Source of the DNA: Turritopsis dohrnii
Taxonomy: Eukaryota; Cnidaria; Hydrozoa; Anthoathecata; Oceaniidae
DNA: 64,000 bases
Assembly: GCA_027922465.2 (NCBI GenBank)
Contig: BQMF02000377.1
Location: 310,001 to 374,000 of the forward strand
Reading direction: 5' to 3'
Of this stretch, positions 1-12,500 are shown in pieces. A program made the translations under genes and the position numbers. The first letter of the stretch is position 1. Each line of letters opens with the position of its first letter. A model generated the notes under the pieces. The model had not been told where the DNA came from. It saw nothing but the letters and a program-made list of their open reading frames with translations, and did no database searches.

Positions 1-516
1 TAAGTCACACTTATGAATGCACTGTAGCCAACCAGATACGACATGTCCTATGATATTCTCTGAGCATGAAACTGATGATAAGTGTGAATAAAGTAATTGT
101 GTATAGCAGTTCCTTTAATTCATCTTACCATCTTATACCATGTTTGCTTTTTTCTTAAATGGTAATAATTCTATCACATGTATAATGGCAATCAAACACT
201 CTATTTTTTCTAATGCTGTTTTACTGTTTCACAAATGAAGAGTTGTACATTGAACTTTTGCCAAGAATAAATACCACAGATATATAAATGGAATTCTGAA
301 AAAAGACTTTTGTTTTTATGATTTGGATTTGTTAGTTTCTAGCGTAATGTTGATCTTATTATATTATTGTTTCATTGAAGATCCTTCAGACATTTCTATA
401 ATTTTCTTGGTATAAATATTGACCACAAAATATGATTCTATCCACTGCTGTCTTAGCATTTAATTTTAATTTTAATTTTGTTTTGAAATATCATTCAGTT
501 ACCATTTTTGGAAAAG
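1..516. other. 5' flank of NOP14
   Basis: AT-rich non-coding sequence upstream of the NOP14 start codon. It contains no open frame I would call a gene and no convincing TATA box. It should hold the NOP14 promoter and 5' UTR, but I cannot place the transcription start. Confidence 0.4.
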
Positions 517-3500
517 ATGGCAAAGAAGAATAAGAAATTAAGTTCAGCGATTGAATCTCGTCGTAAAAAACAGAATCAAACTGTTGCAGTTGCAAAGAAA
601 AACCCATTTGAGGTACGCATTAGCCGTTTAAAACACAATATCATCGGCAAAAAGATCAAGACAGACAAAGGTTTGCCTGGTGTTGCAAGATCGAAAGCTG
701 ACCAAAAGGTTCATACAATTCATTTTTGTAAAAACGGGTTCATAGTAAACATGTTACAATTTTTTATCTAGTTAAAGCATCTAGTACCCCTAGGATTAAA
801 TTTCACTGGAGTTATGTTTCTGATGTTTGTCCTAGAGAACAGTCAATATTAGGTAATAGATACAAATGGGCAGAAAAATTAATTGCAATCTTATCAGTTA
901 TAATACCGCTCGGGAACAAAAATAGATTTTATTTTTAGTCCATATGAAAAAAGAAAATATATATAGTCATGCTTTAAAAGAGCATATATTTTAATCAAGT
1001 CATATTTTAAAATTAACAAAGAATTTCATTTTCTGTGTTTCAGAGAAAGAAAACGTTACTCAAAGAATACAAGCAGAGATTTAAGGTATGGTGTTGTGTT
1101 ACATATATACAATTTTCCTGCTCCCCGAATTGCTAAATGAAGAAGTCTTGTCTTTGATTAAATTCAAATGCTTGAAGTCAGACTTGCTACTGCAGTTTTT
1201 TTCATTACTTCATTTTCTAGTTTGCTCAACAAAAATCAATAGTTATTAGAATAGAATTGTTTTGAAGAGAACAGACACTCCTTGTTTTTATTTTCACCTT
1301 AAGTTTTGTCATGCAGGCAAATGTTATTATTGACCGTCGCTTTGGGGAATTTGACAACTCAATTTCAACTGAAGAGAAAATGTTAAAAAGATTCACGCTG
1401 GAAAAACAGGTATACATTGGTTATTAGTGTAACATGAAGTCAACGATTATCTAGCTGTTTTTAAGTTGATTGCAGCACTACGAAAACAGATAGTAAAATT
1501 GATCCGACTGTTGTCTAGTGGCTGAAATCAAAACATGTTCGAAACTAACAAAATTGGGGTGGTTTTAGTTCAGATCTTGTGTCTTGTTAAGTTAGTGCAA
1601 AGTAATACGTTATGGTGATAGAAATGAGAATAAGCTGAATTTTTCCTCTTCTCACCTAACCAAGTGCTAAAATTGAGATGAAAATAAACATGCTGCACTT
1701 CCATAATTCGAAAGACAACTTAAAACCGAGGTAATTCTTCAGGGTTCATTTTTCCGGAACAAGGAAAAATGGCTGGAAATTTGCGAAATATTTAAAAGTA
1801 AATAATTATTTAAAAGTCGCAAGCATCCTTTCTTAGGTTACTGACAACATTCAAGCATCGATTTCAAGATAATTTTCTCAATCCCTTAGCAAATAAAAAT
1901 ATTAGCTATGATGTGCATTCTATGCAATTTTAAGTACTTCATTTACCATCTTTTTTACAAATATTTACATTGTTTATCTTTAGCGTCATCATGAGAAGGC
2001 AGGCATGTACAACTTGGGTGATGACGATGAAGAATTGACACACTACGGACAAAGTTTAGCTGATATCAATACTTTTGATGACGCTGGTCTTAAACTGACA
2101 GACGATGAAGACGAAGGTTTGTAACCTGCATCTTAATTGTTATTTTGAAATCACTCTGCATTGATAGTTCTAGCACAGATGGTGACTTAACTATGTAGAA
2201 TTCTAGTTTGCTTATCTTTTCCATTGCAGTTTACTAGTTGGGAAATTGCTGTGAATGATGTTTACTACTACTTGGCCTTTGTTTTCAGTTGTACTTAATA
2301 GATCTTTCATAAAGTTATATACATCTTTCATCTTTCAATGTCTACTCCTTCATAGATGACACTGAAAATCATTTTGGAGGGTTTTTGAAAAGGAAAAATA
2401 CTTCTAAAGACATTGATGAAGAAAACCTACAGGTTGGCATTGAAGTATTAATCGTTACGAATTTGTATGTTCTATGCAAAGTTTGGTTTTTCATTTTAAC
2501 AGTTCTGTCTCTATATTTCCATGAGTAAATTAGAAGACATAGTTTTTCTGAACGACATTTAAAACCTAGTAGACTTTCGATAATGTGAACTCATGATGAA
2601 TCTTAAATAGATTTGCTTTTCATAAAATCAACTATTTAGGATGTTTCAGGAAAATGTTTTGTTTCCTTCCATTATTGCCATTGCTCATTTGCTTAATTTA
2701 CTTATTTTGTTTCAGAGAAAGCTTTCCAAACAGGAAATTATCGATCAAGTTGTTGCAAATTCAAAAAAGAAGAAAGTCAGTTTTGTTACCTGTTTTTTCC
2801 TATCTCTTTGTTGTCGTTTATGGAATGAACTTTTGATAAACCGCTTTTTCGTTTCAGTACGAACGACAGCAGACACAGGAACATGCTTTTGAACTTACAC
2901 AGCGGTTGGATTCACAATGGATGGAAATACAATCTCTACTTGTGAAGAGGGTAAAGCTTTCCATTGCAAATGAGATGAAAATAAATGTGAACAGTTCTCC
3001 TTGTGAGAAATATTGTATACACTAGTATCCTGTGTATTTTTACGGGTTTTAATTTCAAAAATGATAATGTGAAAATCCTATAAAATCACGGAATTGAGAA
3101 CAGAAAGTATAGCCATGTTGTAGAGCTCAAAAAGCAGATCCAAAAAAATGTATGAGATCGTTTCACTATGACCAACCATTACGGAGATGGATGTCGTCGA
3201 TCAAAAATTTTGATGAGGTCACAGAAATTGTAGTTGACTCATTGTCACCACTTCTAAGACGAAACTCGTTTTTATACTGCTGTTTTAGTTATACACTCAA
3301 ATATGTTTTCTTCAGGATGACAAAAGGCAAACTGGCAAAGGACAATCTCTTCAGGATGACAGTAAACAAACTGGAAAAGGACAAAAATCAGATGATTATG
3401 ATAAAACTGTTAGAGAATTGTTCTTTGAAGCCAAAGCAAAGGTAACTATGTGTGTTGCCTATGTCCTGTCTTTGTCTGTGAGTTCACAAAAGCATCTTTT

Positions 3501-6500
3501 TAGGTTGTTTTTCAAAATTAATTCTAAGTGCAGGACTTATTCATTATTTTCATTTCCTATACTGTTCGAGTCTTAATGTTCTCCACTTTTAAACCCTACC
3601 CTATCCTTAAGCACGAAAAAAATACCAAAAATTTGTACAGACATTACTCAATGCACTTCCTCCAAGTATTTCCAACTAGGGACTATTTCTGTCGTCAGAA
3701 CATAAAACGACTTGTGTTAATTAATGATGTTGTCATTACCAATTTCTATGATAATTGTAGACTTTTAAAATTCAAATTTTATAATTTTAAAATTCAAACC
3801 CTGTTATTGCTTTTACTATAGGCAACAGATAAACTGAAAACTGAAGAGCAAATGGCTAGGGAGGAAAGAGACCGTCTGGAAAGACTTGAGGTTTGATGTA
3901 TTCGTAGTTCTTCCATGTAAAATTTAACTGCAATATTATATTGTTATGGGTTGATGTGGAAAAATAACAAAAATAGATCAATACCCAGTAGGCAAATTTG
4001 TTAAAAAGTTACTGTGAAGGAATGCATTTCTATTCAAATATACACAACATTTCAATAATAATGCTCTTCATTACAGTAATAATTTTTGACAATTGAGCCC
4101 ACTGGGACTATTACTCTGTATAAATATTGTAAAATGAATGCCAGGTATAAGTGTTCTCTCATAATTCTTCATGCGTTCGTTTTACCTATGCAAGAAACTC
4201 TAAAAAAAAACCAAAACTATACAGCACACATCAGTGGATAAATTGTATAAGCAATAGTGTGCCTCCTAGCATACATAAAGTGATAACTAACGGAAAGGTT
4301 TTAGGGTTTGATTCCTTAAGCCATGCCATGCCATGCACCTTGCACTAAATTCACGTCGGAAATAAGAAAATAAGATTACTTGATTTGATTTCTCATCCAT
4401 TTCATAAACATTCATATTACAGAAAGAACGTCAACAACGAATGTTAGGAATCACTGATGAAGATGAAGAGTCATTCCATCAGTCAGCTGATGCTATTGTA
4501 GAGAGGTAATTAGGAGTAGTCTCAGGCCTCTCACTGAAGAAATTCACCCTTACGCGGCGTTTAGTGTCGGCGATTTTGGCAGCCTACGCGATCGCGTAAC
4601 GTACGTAACCTCTTTTACGTACGTGACTTTTTGATGCAAAACCCTGATGCAGTGAAAAATAAATTTCAATTCTAATACCATTAGATACCCTTGAAACTTG
4701 TTTGAGACATAAATTGGGGTGTTCTTTCTTTATGGTCATCAGTCAAGCAGCCTTCGTCGTCGCGCGTGTTTACAAGAGCAATGGAATAGTTTCATGTTAA
4801 ACGCTTTTGAATGAGTGCTATTTACAGGACCACACACACAGATATTTGCACACCATTCTATTTCAGGACTACAGTCACACAGGAATGGATTCTCAAATAA
4901 AAGAAAAGATGAAATCGAATTTTAACAATAATATCTTTTTTATTCATCACCATATAAAGTATAACCAACTATCTATACATCCATGCCTTCAATATTTTCA
5001 ACCTCTGCTTCTTCTCTGTTGTCTTCCTCTTCACTGCTGTCACCGTCACTTTCACTGTAATCAATTATTTGCACCTCAGTTTCTTGCATCGATGAAAGGC
5101 GTTTTCTTTCCGATGGATTTTCGTTATCCATTTGCTTTCTCCTTCGTTTTTGCAAGTGGATTTCTACCGCTCTTTCAATGATATCGTCTCTCTCTTTTTC
5201 ATTCCAAATTTTGTCATTGCCGTGTATCCTAATGATTTTCTCAACGGTATCGTGTTTCGTAGATAACCTTCGATCAGTCAGCAAAGTGGTTAGCGTGCTA
5301 AAAGACCTCTCAACACAAGAATTCGAAGGCGAAAGCACGTAAATAATACTCGCCATTATACATAGGTTGGGGAACTGGTCACGACGGTACTTGATAACAT
5401 TTTTCCAAATGGCTTTTGCATCGATTGAGTTACTCTGCAAAATTAATGTTCACAAATGATTGGAATCGTTTCCATTCCCCAGCGATATGTTTGCCATCAT
5501 ATGCTGTTTTTCTTAGGAGCGCTTCAAAATACTCTGCTAGCGCTTTGATATCATTTATCTCGTCAGTGGTATTACCAGTCCAGCTTTTCGGGTCAAACCA
5601 CTTCATTTGCTCAAATACCGAATCGTTAAAACTCTTAAATCTGTTTTGCAAGAAAGGGATTAATTCAGTAGCGAGCTCTTTTTTAATTCGGGATGCACTC
5701 AGCATAGCATCATTGGTTAGTTCAGTAAACCTCTCCAAAGCTATGGTTATATATTCTCGATTTTCCAACTTTTTTAACATGTTGTTATTTTTCACAAAAG
5801 CTGAAGACAATGTTTTAGTGCCATCCTCGTTTTCAACAAACTGAAATCGTGCCAAATGGCTATCGAGAAGTTCTTCCTCTGTGCCAGAACATTCAATTAA
5901 GTCTTCTAATTCGTTAATGGTAATCTGAACTGTCGGCATGACCTCATACGGCAAAAGGTCTTCGCCTTCAAACGCAAGAGAAGTTTGTGTTACTTTTTCT
6001 AAAATGTCCAGGTATGCGCACACTATACATAGAAAAGAGTATGATCTTAACTCTTTAAGCTGTCCTAGAATTTTGGCTTTCGTGTCAGCTTTGTGTCCTG
6101 ATCACCAAACTGTTTTCTAAAGCCGTGATAACGGCTGGCCACATATTCAAAAGATTTGTAAGTGCCTTTTTCCTATGTGATACGAAACGTGTACCCGTCA
6201 TCTTCGGTAGTGTGTACACCGATATTCCAAGGGTTGTAGCGGCAGATTTTATGTTTGATTTGATTGCACCTGAGTTTTTTAAAAGGTTGTAAAGGCCTAT
6301 GTAAAATTTGTCGACCCTTTCGAATCTAGAGTTCTCAAATGTATCCTTCATTGCGAGCTCAGTTCTGTGGTTAACGCAGTGAATTTTCACCAGCCAAGGC
6401 CGACCATCTTCTTCCAGCTTTTTCAACATACCATTGTATGCCCCAAAATTAACACTTGCTCCATCCGCAGTCGAAGAAATCAGTATAGTCCCGTAGTCAT

Positions 6501-9500
6501 TGATTTTTAAATCTCCTTCTTTGAATGTGTGATCAATTGCTGCTTTAGTTGATTCAGCATCTGTTCCACCAAATTGACTCATCTGCATTAACGCAGCAGT
6601 TACAAAAAACAGGCTCACCTATTGATATGTAAAAATAGTGAAAACATTAAAATTCAGACATATAACATCACCACCTTGCTCCTACGTTTACTCTCTCTAT
6701 CCTTTTTTCTAAACCCAGGAGAAAGAGGAAGCCTAGGCATGAGGTTGATAATTGAATGAAATGTCCTCTTTTTCTATTAAAAAATTTTATTCTCACGTGG
6801 AGAATTTTATGTTTTAAAGTTTTTCACTCGTGACCATATATGGGCATTAATTACAAATGTTCATTCATTTCGAAGTAAAAAAAAACATGTTTCGAGAGAA
6901 AAACTTGCACATGCGCATTTATTTACCTGCTCAAACTAAATAAAGGATTTTTAATATTTTAAGTTTTAAAAATAATTTTCTAGTTAAGAGAAGAGAAAAA
7001 ACTCATTGTTTACCATTCCTTTCGATTCTTGCGAGAATCATCTCTTTATCATCGCCTGTTTTTCTTGCTTGAGATCCATCCGTTAGCAAAGACATAAATG
7101 GAGAGTCGTTTATCATATTAACAATCTTTTCCCTGACTGCCTCATCAATTGATCCAATTAATTCTTTGGCAGTACGGCCATCGTGATTTCCTAGATAACA
7201 TAAAATGCGAAAATCAATACAAGATCAAACAATTGGGCCTTTCTGTGTTTAGCGGTGTTAGACATTTTCCTTAACCACATCACAGAGGCAAAATGATACA
7301 TGAAAAATGTTTACCACTAATAAATTTTACACCATTCATACGTTGCGTTGAGATGAGCATCCCAAAACTACTTAATGACATTGCTGGGTGGAGAGCCAGA
7401 CTGTATGCAGTGTTCATAAGTCGGAGATAACCAGAACGAAATGATTTCTCCGTCAAATCATCAACACGTTTTTGCAGTGGTACTTTTTTGGTTATCAGTT
7501 CGTCGTTTCTTTCGTTGCTTGGTTTTGACGCTTCTATTTCTAGAGCACTCTGGTGAATTCGGCTTTTCAAGTGGCGTGAAAGCTAAAGCAATGCAATCGA
7601 TAGCTTCACTAACCTTCCTCATGTAAACAAGAACGTGAAAACAAACACGAAAAAACTTACCGCATCATTCGTAACGTTGTTTGTGCCATTAATGAATCGC
7701 TCTGCTGCTGTCTTCGTGGCACCTTTTACATCAGAATTTCTCAACATCGCATACTTATTTCTAGCGCAAACTTTACACCAAACTTCGTTCACATATATTC
7801 ATGAATCGATAGTTGTCTCTTTGTGCCCGAATACATTTCCAACTCCCCATTTCATGAACGTTTGAAGTTTCACAATGTTTCCTTTAGTAGTACTCATTTT
7901 CATGAATCACAACAAGAAACACATTCGCTTTTCGTGTTGTTTAGTTGTTAAACAGTCAATTCTTCGAATCCTTTTTAAATAGTGTGTGTAACTGATTACA
8001 CTACACAGAGCACAGGTGTTATAAACTCGTTCCTAATGCTTTTGCACAGATGAAAAGGTCTAGGAACAAATTTGCTCGTGTCTATTTACGTAAATTGTGT
8101 CCTACTTAATTTTGAACAGCGGTTTCCGTAAAAATGGTCAGCAAATCGGTGGGGAGAGAGACGAACGAATTTTTCAACTTTGAAAATTAGACATTGTGAA
8201 AAATGGTTTTGCGTACGCGATTATTTGCGTACATGCATAATTCTATCTACGCGATTGCGTGCGCTTACGCGATCGTGTAGGTCTTAATGAGAGGCCTGAG
8301 TCTATTTTAGGTAATTCACATTTCAGGTTTAGAGTCATCAGAAGATCGTAATGAAATATTCCCAAAAATCTGCCAAACTTCCTTTCAGTTCCTTTGTTAA
8401 GTTTTTAAGATTTTTTGTGACTGAATCTTTAGAAAATCGAAACAAAAAGATAATCGTCACGAAGTGTGTTATTCCGATGGAAAAATGGTTGTACCTGAAG
8501 AACTGAATGGTATGTTTACTTATAACTCATTAATTTACCATCACCACATCTTTGTGTTTTCACTTTATTTTTCATTTTATCTGATCTATGAAAGTATACT
8601 TAAGTCTATGTCAACGGATTTGTTAGTTCGAACATTTTTTATGATTACTATGTCAAAATGAATGATTTTAAAATAATTTTTTTTGCATTGTCAAGAGCAC
8701 AAAAAGCACAAACGACTTTTTGGGAAAAAAATATTAAAATTTTAGCGTTAAAATTTGCGTTAGAAAAAAAGAAACTTTTTTTCTAGTATACCAAAAGCGT
8801 TGAAACTTACACAGAAGCAAGATCAACCTTTCACAAAGAAGTGTACAAAGTTTTATTACAAAATCTTTATTCTATCGGAAGTTTTCAGCCCAAATATGGA
8901 ACTCGGTAGAGCCCTAACAATATCTGATATTTTGCCATAAACCGGGGGTTAGAGTGTCTGTTTACATCAAATGTTGAGGTTTTAGAAAATCAATTAAACT
9001 TTTATGTTTTTAAATGTGACATGTTCCGCGAAAAGGGGGATGTCGTGGGGCGTCTAATGGCGTCCACAGCGACCTCAGAGTCCAATTTTAGCGTCCACGC
9101 AACATCCACTACCGTCCACAAGCGTCGACTGAAAATTATATTTTAGACGTCCAATAACGTCTACTGCCGTCAAGATAAGCGTCGAGCAGCGTCCACAAGC
9201 GTCGACTGAAAATTATATTTTAGACGTCCAATACCGTCAAGATAAGCGTCGAGCAGCGTCCGCAAGCGTCGACTGAAAATTATATTTCAGACGTCCAATA
9301 CCGTCTACTGCCGTCAAGATAAGCGTTCATTGTCTTTAATTTTAGAATGTAAACAAGTGGGGGACGTTAAACTTGTGAACCCCAAACACAAGGATTGAGC
9401 GCCAATGCAAAGCTCGACTCTCTCAATCTTAACTTCCTTGTCTACATGGCCGAAATAATAAGGCAGTATATTGAAGTTTCATGGAGTTTGAAGTTTCGTA

Positions 9501-12500
9501 AAGTGTGGTCAAGTGTCTTGCCATTGATTGACTAAAACGATCAAACGAATGTTTGTTTTTTTTTTCATTTAAGGTTCGTTAAATATCTTTAACAGTACAC
9601 TTTAAATAGGCAAACAAACCCTTAGAAAAGCCCTTTCACTTTTTCTTGGATTTGCCACTGATTACAGGAAAATGTTACACTTTCGGAGTAAAGTATTATG
9701 CTTGATAACATCTTATTCCGATTACGGATTTCCATGACTTTCAGAAAAGCGTCTTCAACCTTATGATGAAAAACTGAAGGAAACAGGTATGTATTTTTAT
9801 TTAAACGAAGGTGAGTATTTCAAAAGAGAACTTTTACAACTCGTCAAGCCGACGTTAAAATGTATTCATTTCCCTTTCCTTCCATTCATCCTACACTCAT
9901 CCTGTGTCCCAGACTATCAGAATAAAGTTACAGAAGTCAATAAAAATCGCTAGAAACGGTGAACATACATTTTTATGAAAACAAAGATATAAACGTTTTC
10001 CACAAGGGATCATCGAACGAACAACTTAAAATAGAATTAAAGCGGACGGTTTCTATTCGTAGTAACTTTCGAAATAACTGATTGTATGTTTATCTTTAAC
10101 TGAATGAGAACCAGGTAAAAAAGTTTTCGAACATCAGTGAAAAATACGATAGTTGATTATGTTGACATGTGTGTGCAACAAAAGATTAAATTTGCATTAG
10201 ATGTATCATTCTTTGTGCACTCTTTGAATATGTAAAAGTCAAATAAATATGCAAGATGTAAATGTAGCTATAATAACAAAAAAAAGCCTCAGCTGCCGAC
10301 CATTTAAAAATAATTTGTAAACTGACTTCATAAAATTAAAACTCATGTTATGAATAATGATCACAAGAAATAATAGTTTTATGGACTTGTGGCTGGGAAG
10401 TCTATTTATTTTCCAAAAACGTTGTATTAGCAGCTAATTTGTGTACATGAAAGATCATGAAAACTCATAATCATAAAACATATTGATCATCTTTACCTCA
10501 AAATTCTTAACGTGAGCTTTTACAGATGTAAATAAGCTTTCCAAAAAAATGTATCATACTTGATATAAAATTTATTTTATTAAAAATTACGCTTACGTAA
10601 GCTTACGTAGACTCTCTCGTCGCTGCTCTGGACGCTCATGAAAATTTTAGACTCTCTCGTCGCTGCTCTCGACGCTCATGAAAATTTTAGACTCTCTCGT
10701 CGCTGCTCTCGACGCTCATAAAAATTCTAGACTCTCTCGTCGCTGCTCTCGTCGCTGTTCTGGTCGCTGCTCTCGACGCTTAGTTTCATTTTTCGACTTT
10801 GGTCGACGTTGAATGCAGCGTCCACACAAGCGTCCATAATCTTTCGTGGACGCGTCGACGACGACCAGCGTCTAATCCCTTTTTCGCAGAACATGTCACA
10901 AATATCAATTTGGGGGTCTCAGCGCAAAGATAAAATTAATAAAATATTTGAATGAATACATTATTTTAAAACACTTTAAAAACATATATCATTTTCAACG
11001 AAGTCTTTCGTAACGTTACATTATCAAGTCAAAATTTGAATGGATTGAGTGCTTTGAAACAATGAGCATGTTGCGTGTTAATCGACCATTAAAAATTTAA
11101 TTACATTTTTCCAAGACATTTCCTGATTTTTTCAAAAAACACTTTTTCATTTTTTACGTAAATATACAAGCCGGAAGAACTTGAAAATGACTTTCCATTC
11201 ATGTAAAAATTATTTTGAAATTTGGTATATTCATTTGAAAAAACAGCTTTTAAATTTCCGTTTCAAACATTATGAAACACACTGTACCATGAGGTGTCAA
11301 TTCTCTAACCGCCTATTGTTAATTCCCTTTTGTTTATGAGTGCTTAAACCTTTTACATTGGTTGACTACTCAAAGAAAGATTCATAATTGAATTGGGTAA
11401 TGAATCTGATGACAGCGACACAGAGGATGATGTTGATTATGAAAGCGATTTTTTGGATAAGTATTTGTAAAACTTAAGTGTCATACGCAAAAACAAAAAC
11501 ACTGGAATTTTTTTGTCATCCATTTTTTTATTTTTCTAATCTGCACATCTAATTGTCTAAAGAATTCCCTTGCCTCTCTTAAATACATGATACATGTGTC
11601 TATAAAATATTTAATTGCCTTTAATCGATCAAATAATTATTACACATAGTCATAACAAATAATCCAACCCCCGGTTTATGGCAAAATATCAGATATTGTT
11701 AGGGCTCTATCGGGTTCCATATTTGGGCTGAGAACTTCCGATAGAATAAAGATTTTGTTATAAAACTTTGTACACTTCTTTGTGAAAGGTTGATCTTGCT
11801 CCTGTGTAAGTTTCAACGCTTTTGGTGTACTAGAAAAAAAGTTGCTTTTTTTCTAACGCAAATTTTAACGCTAAAATTTTAATATTTTTCCCAAAAATTC
11901 GTTTATAATATTGTGCTTTTTGTGCTCTTGGCAATGCAAAGAAAATTATTTTGAAATCATTTATTTTGACATAGTAATCATAAAAAATGTTCGAACTGCC
12001 AAATCGCATGACATAGACTATACACATAATCTTCTTGAAAATGTTATAATCTTTTGACATAAGTTTATGTTAACAATAAATAAATTTGAATACCAATTTA
12101 TTTCTAAATTCATAGGTCTGTTTAATTTTCAAAGGACCACCACTAAAGGTAAAAGTCAATGCAGCTTTATTAATTTGTTTTTAAGTTCATAGGCCCATCA
12201 AAGGAACACTAAGTTAAATTTCCTTCTCGATTACGATGATCTCAAATATTTTTTTCTTATCGCTTCTAAAAGGTGAAGGAAGCGATGATAACTCTGGTAG
12301 TGACGATGAAGATGATGATGATGACGATAATGATGATGATGAAAGTGATCATGAAGATCTGTATTCTGGTAAGTAAGGCTGATTGTGAAGATAAATAACA
12401 GATTGGTTCTGATCAAAAATGGGCTTTCTACTGCACTGTTTGACTATTGCATGAATAAAAAAATAAATAGCCCGAGTAAAGTAATTCATTTGTAATGGCA

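Larger units (their letters stand above)
9016..10900. mobile_element. Element with GTGACATGTTC ends and 4-bp AAAT duplication
   Basis: The left end GTGACATGTTCCGCGAAAAG is matched by an inverted copy at about 10878-10900, and AAAT flanks both sides (9012-9015 and 10901-10904). Both inner flanks are packed with GCGTC/GACGC-type tandem repeats. A 4-bp A/T target site of the form AWWT is what I recall for Sola1 elements, but no transposase is visible. NOP14 exon 12 lies inside the interval, so this pair of ends may derive from two insertions or may have carried the exon. Confidence 0.5.
8603..12019. mobile_element. Nested element with ~350-bp terminal inverted repeats
   Basis: 8603-8951 and 11665-12019 are long inverted repeats. 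Both contain GTTCGAACATTTTTTATGAT at the outer side and a CATAAACCGGGGGTT block at the inner side. Between them lie non-coding insertions, a copy of a mariner-type MITE arm, and only a short acidic open frame near 11385-11470. I could not define the target-site duplication, so the outer edges may be off by a few bases. The element lies in introns 11-12 of NOP14; exon 12 (9745-9786) is inside the interval, so the present arrangement is composite or an insertion spans the exon. Class unknown. Confidence 0.6.

Noticed and set aside
508..516. TTG at 508 as start of NOP14
   Set aside because: The ATG at 517, three codons downstream in frame, starts the family-typical MAKKNKK N-terminus; a TTG start is not expected in an animal gene.
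11385..11470. Acidic open stretch (NESDDSDTEDDVDYESDF) as an extra NOP14 exon
   Set aside because: It resembles the acidic part of NOP14, but exon 12 and exon 13 already join in phase. This piece ends in a stop and its only phase-compatible donor would leave a micro-exon of about 27 nt. It lies inside the 8.6-12.0 kb repeat element.
12231..12416. His/Tyr-rich minus-strand frame
   Set aside because: It is the antisense of the acidic exon 13 of NOP14; GAT/GAA repeats read as His/Tyr on the other strand.
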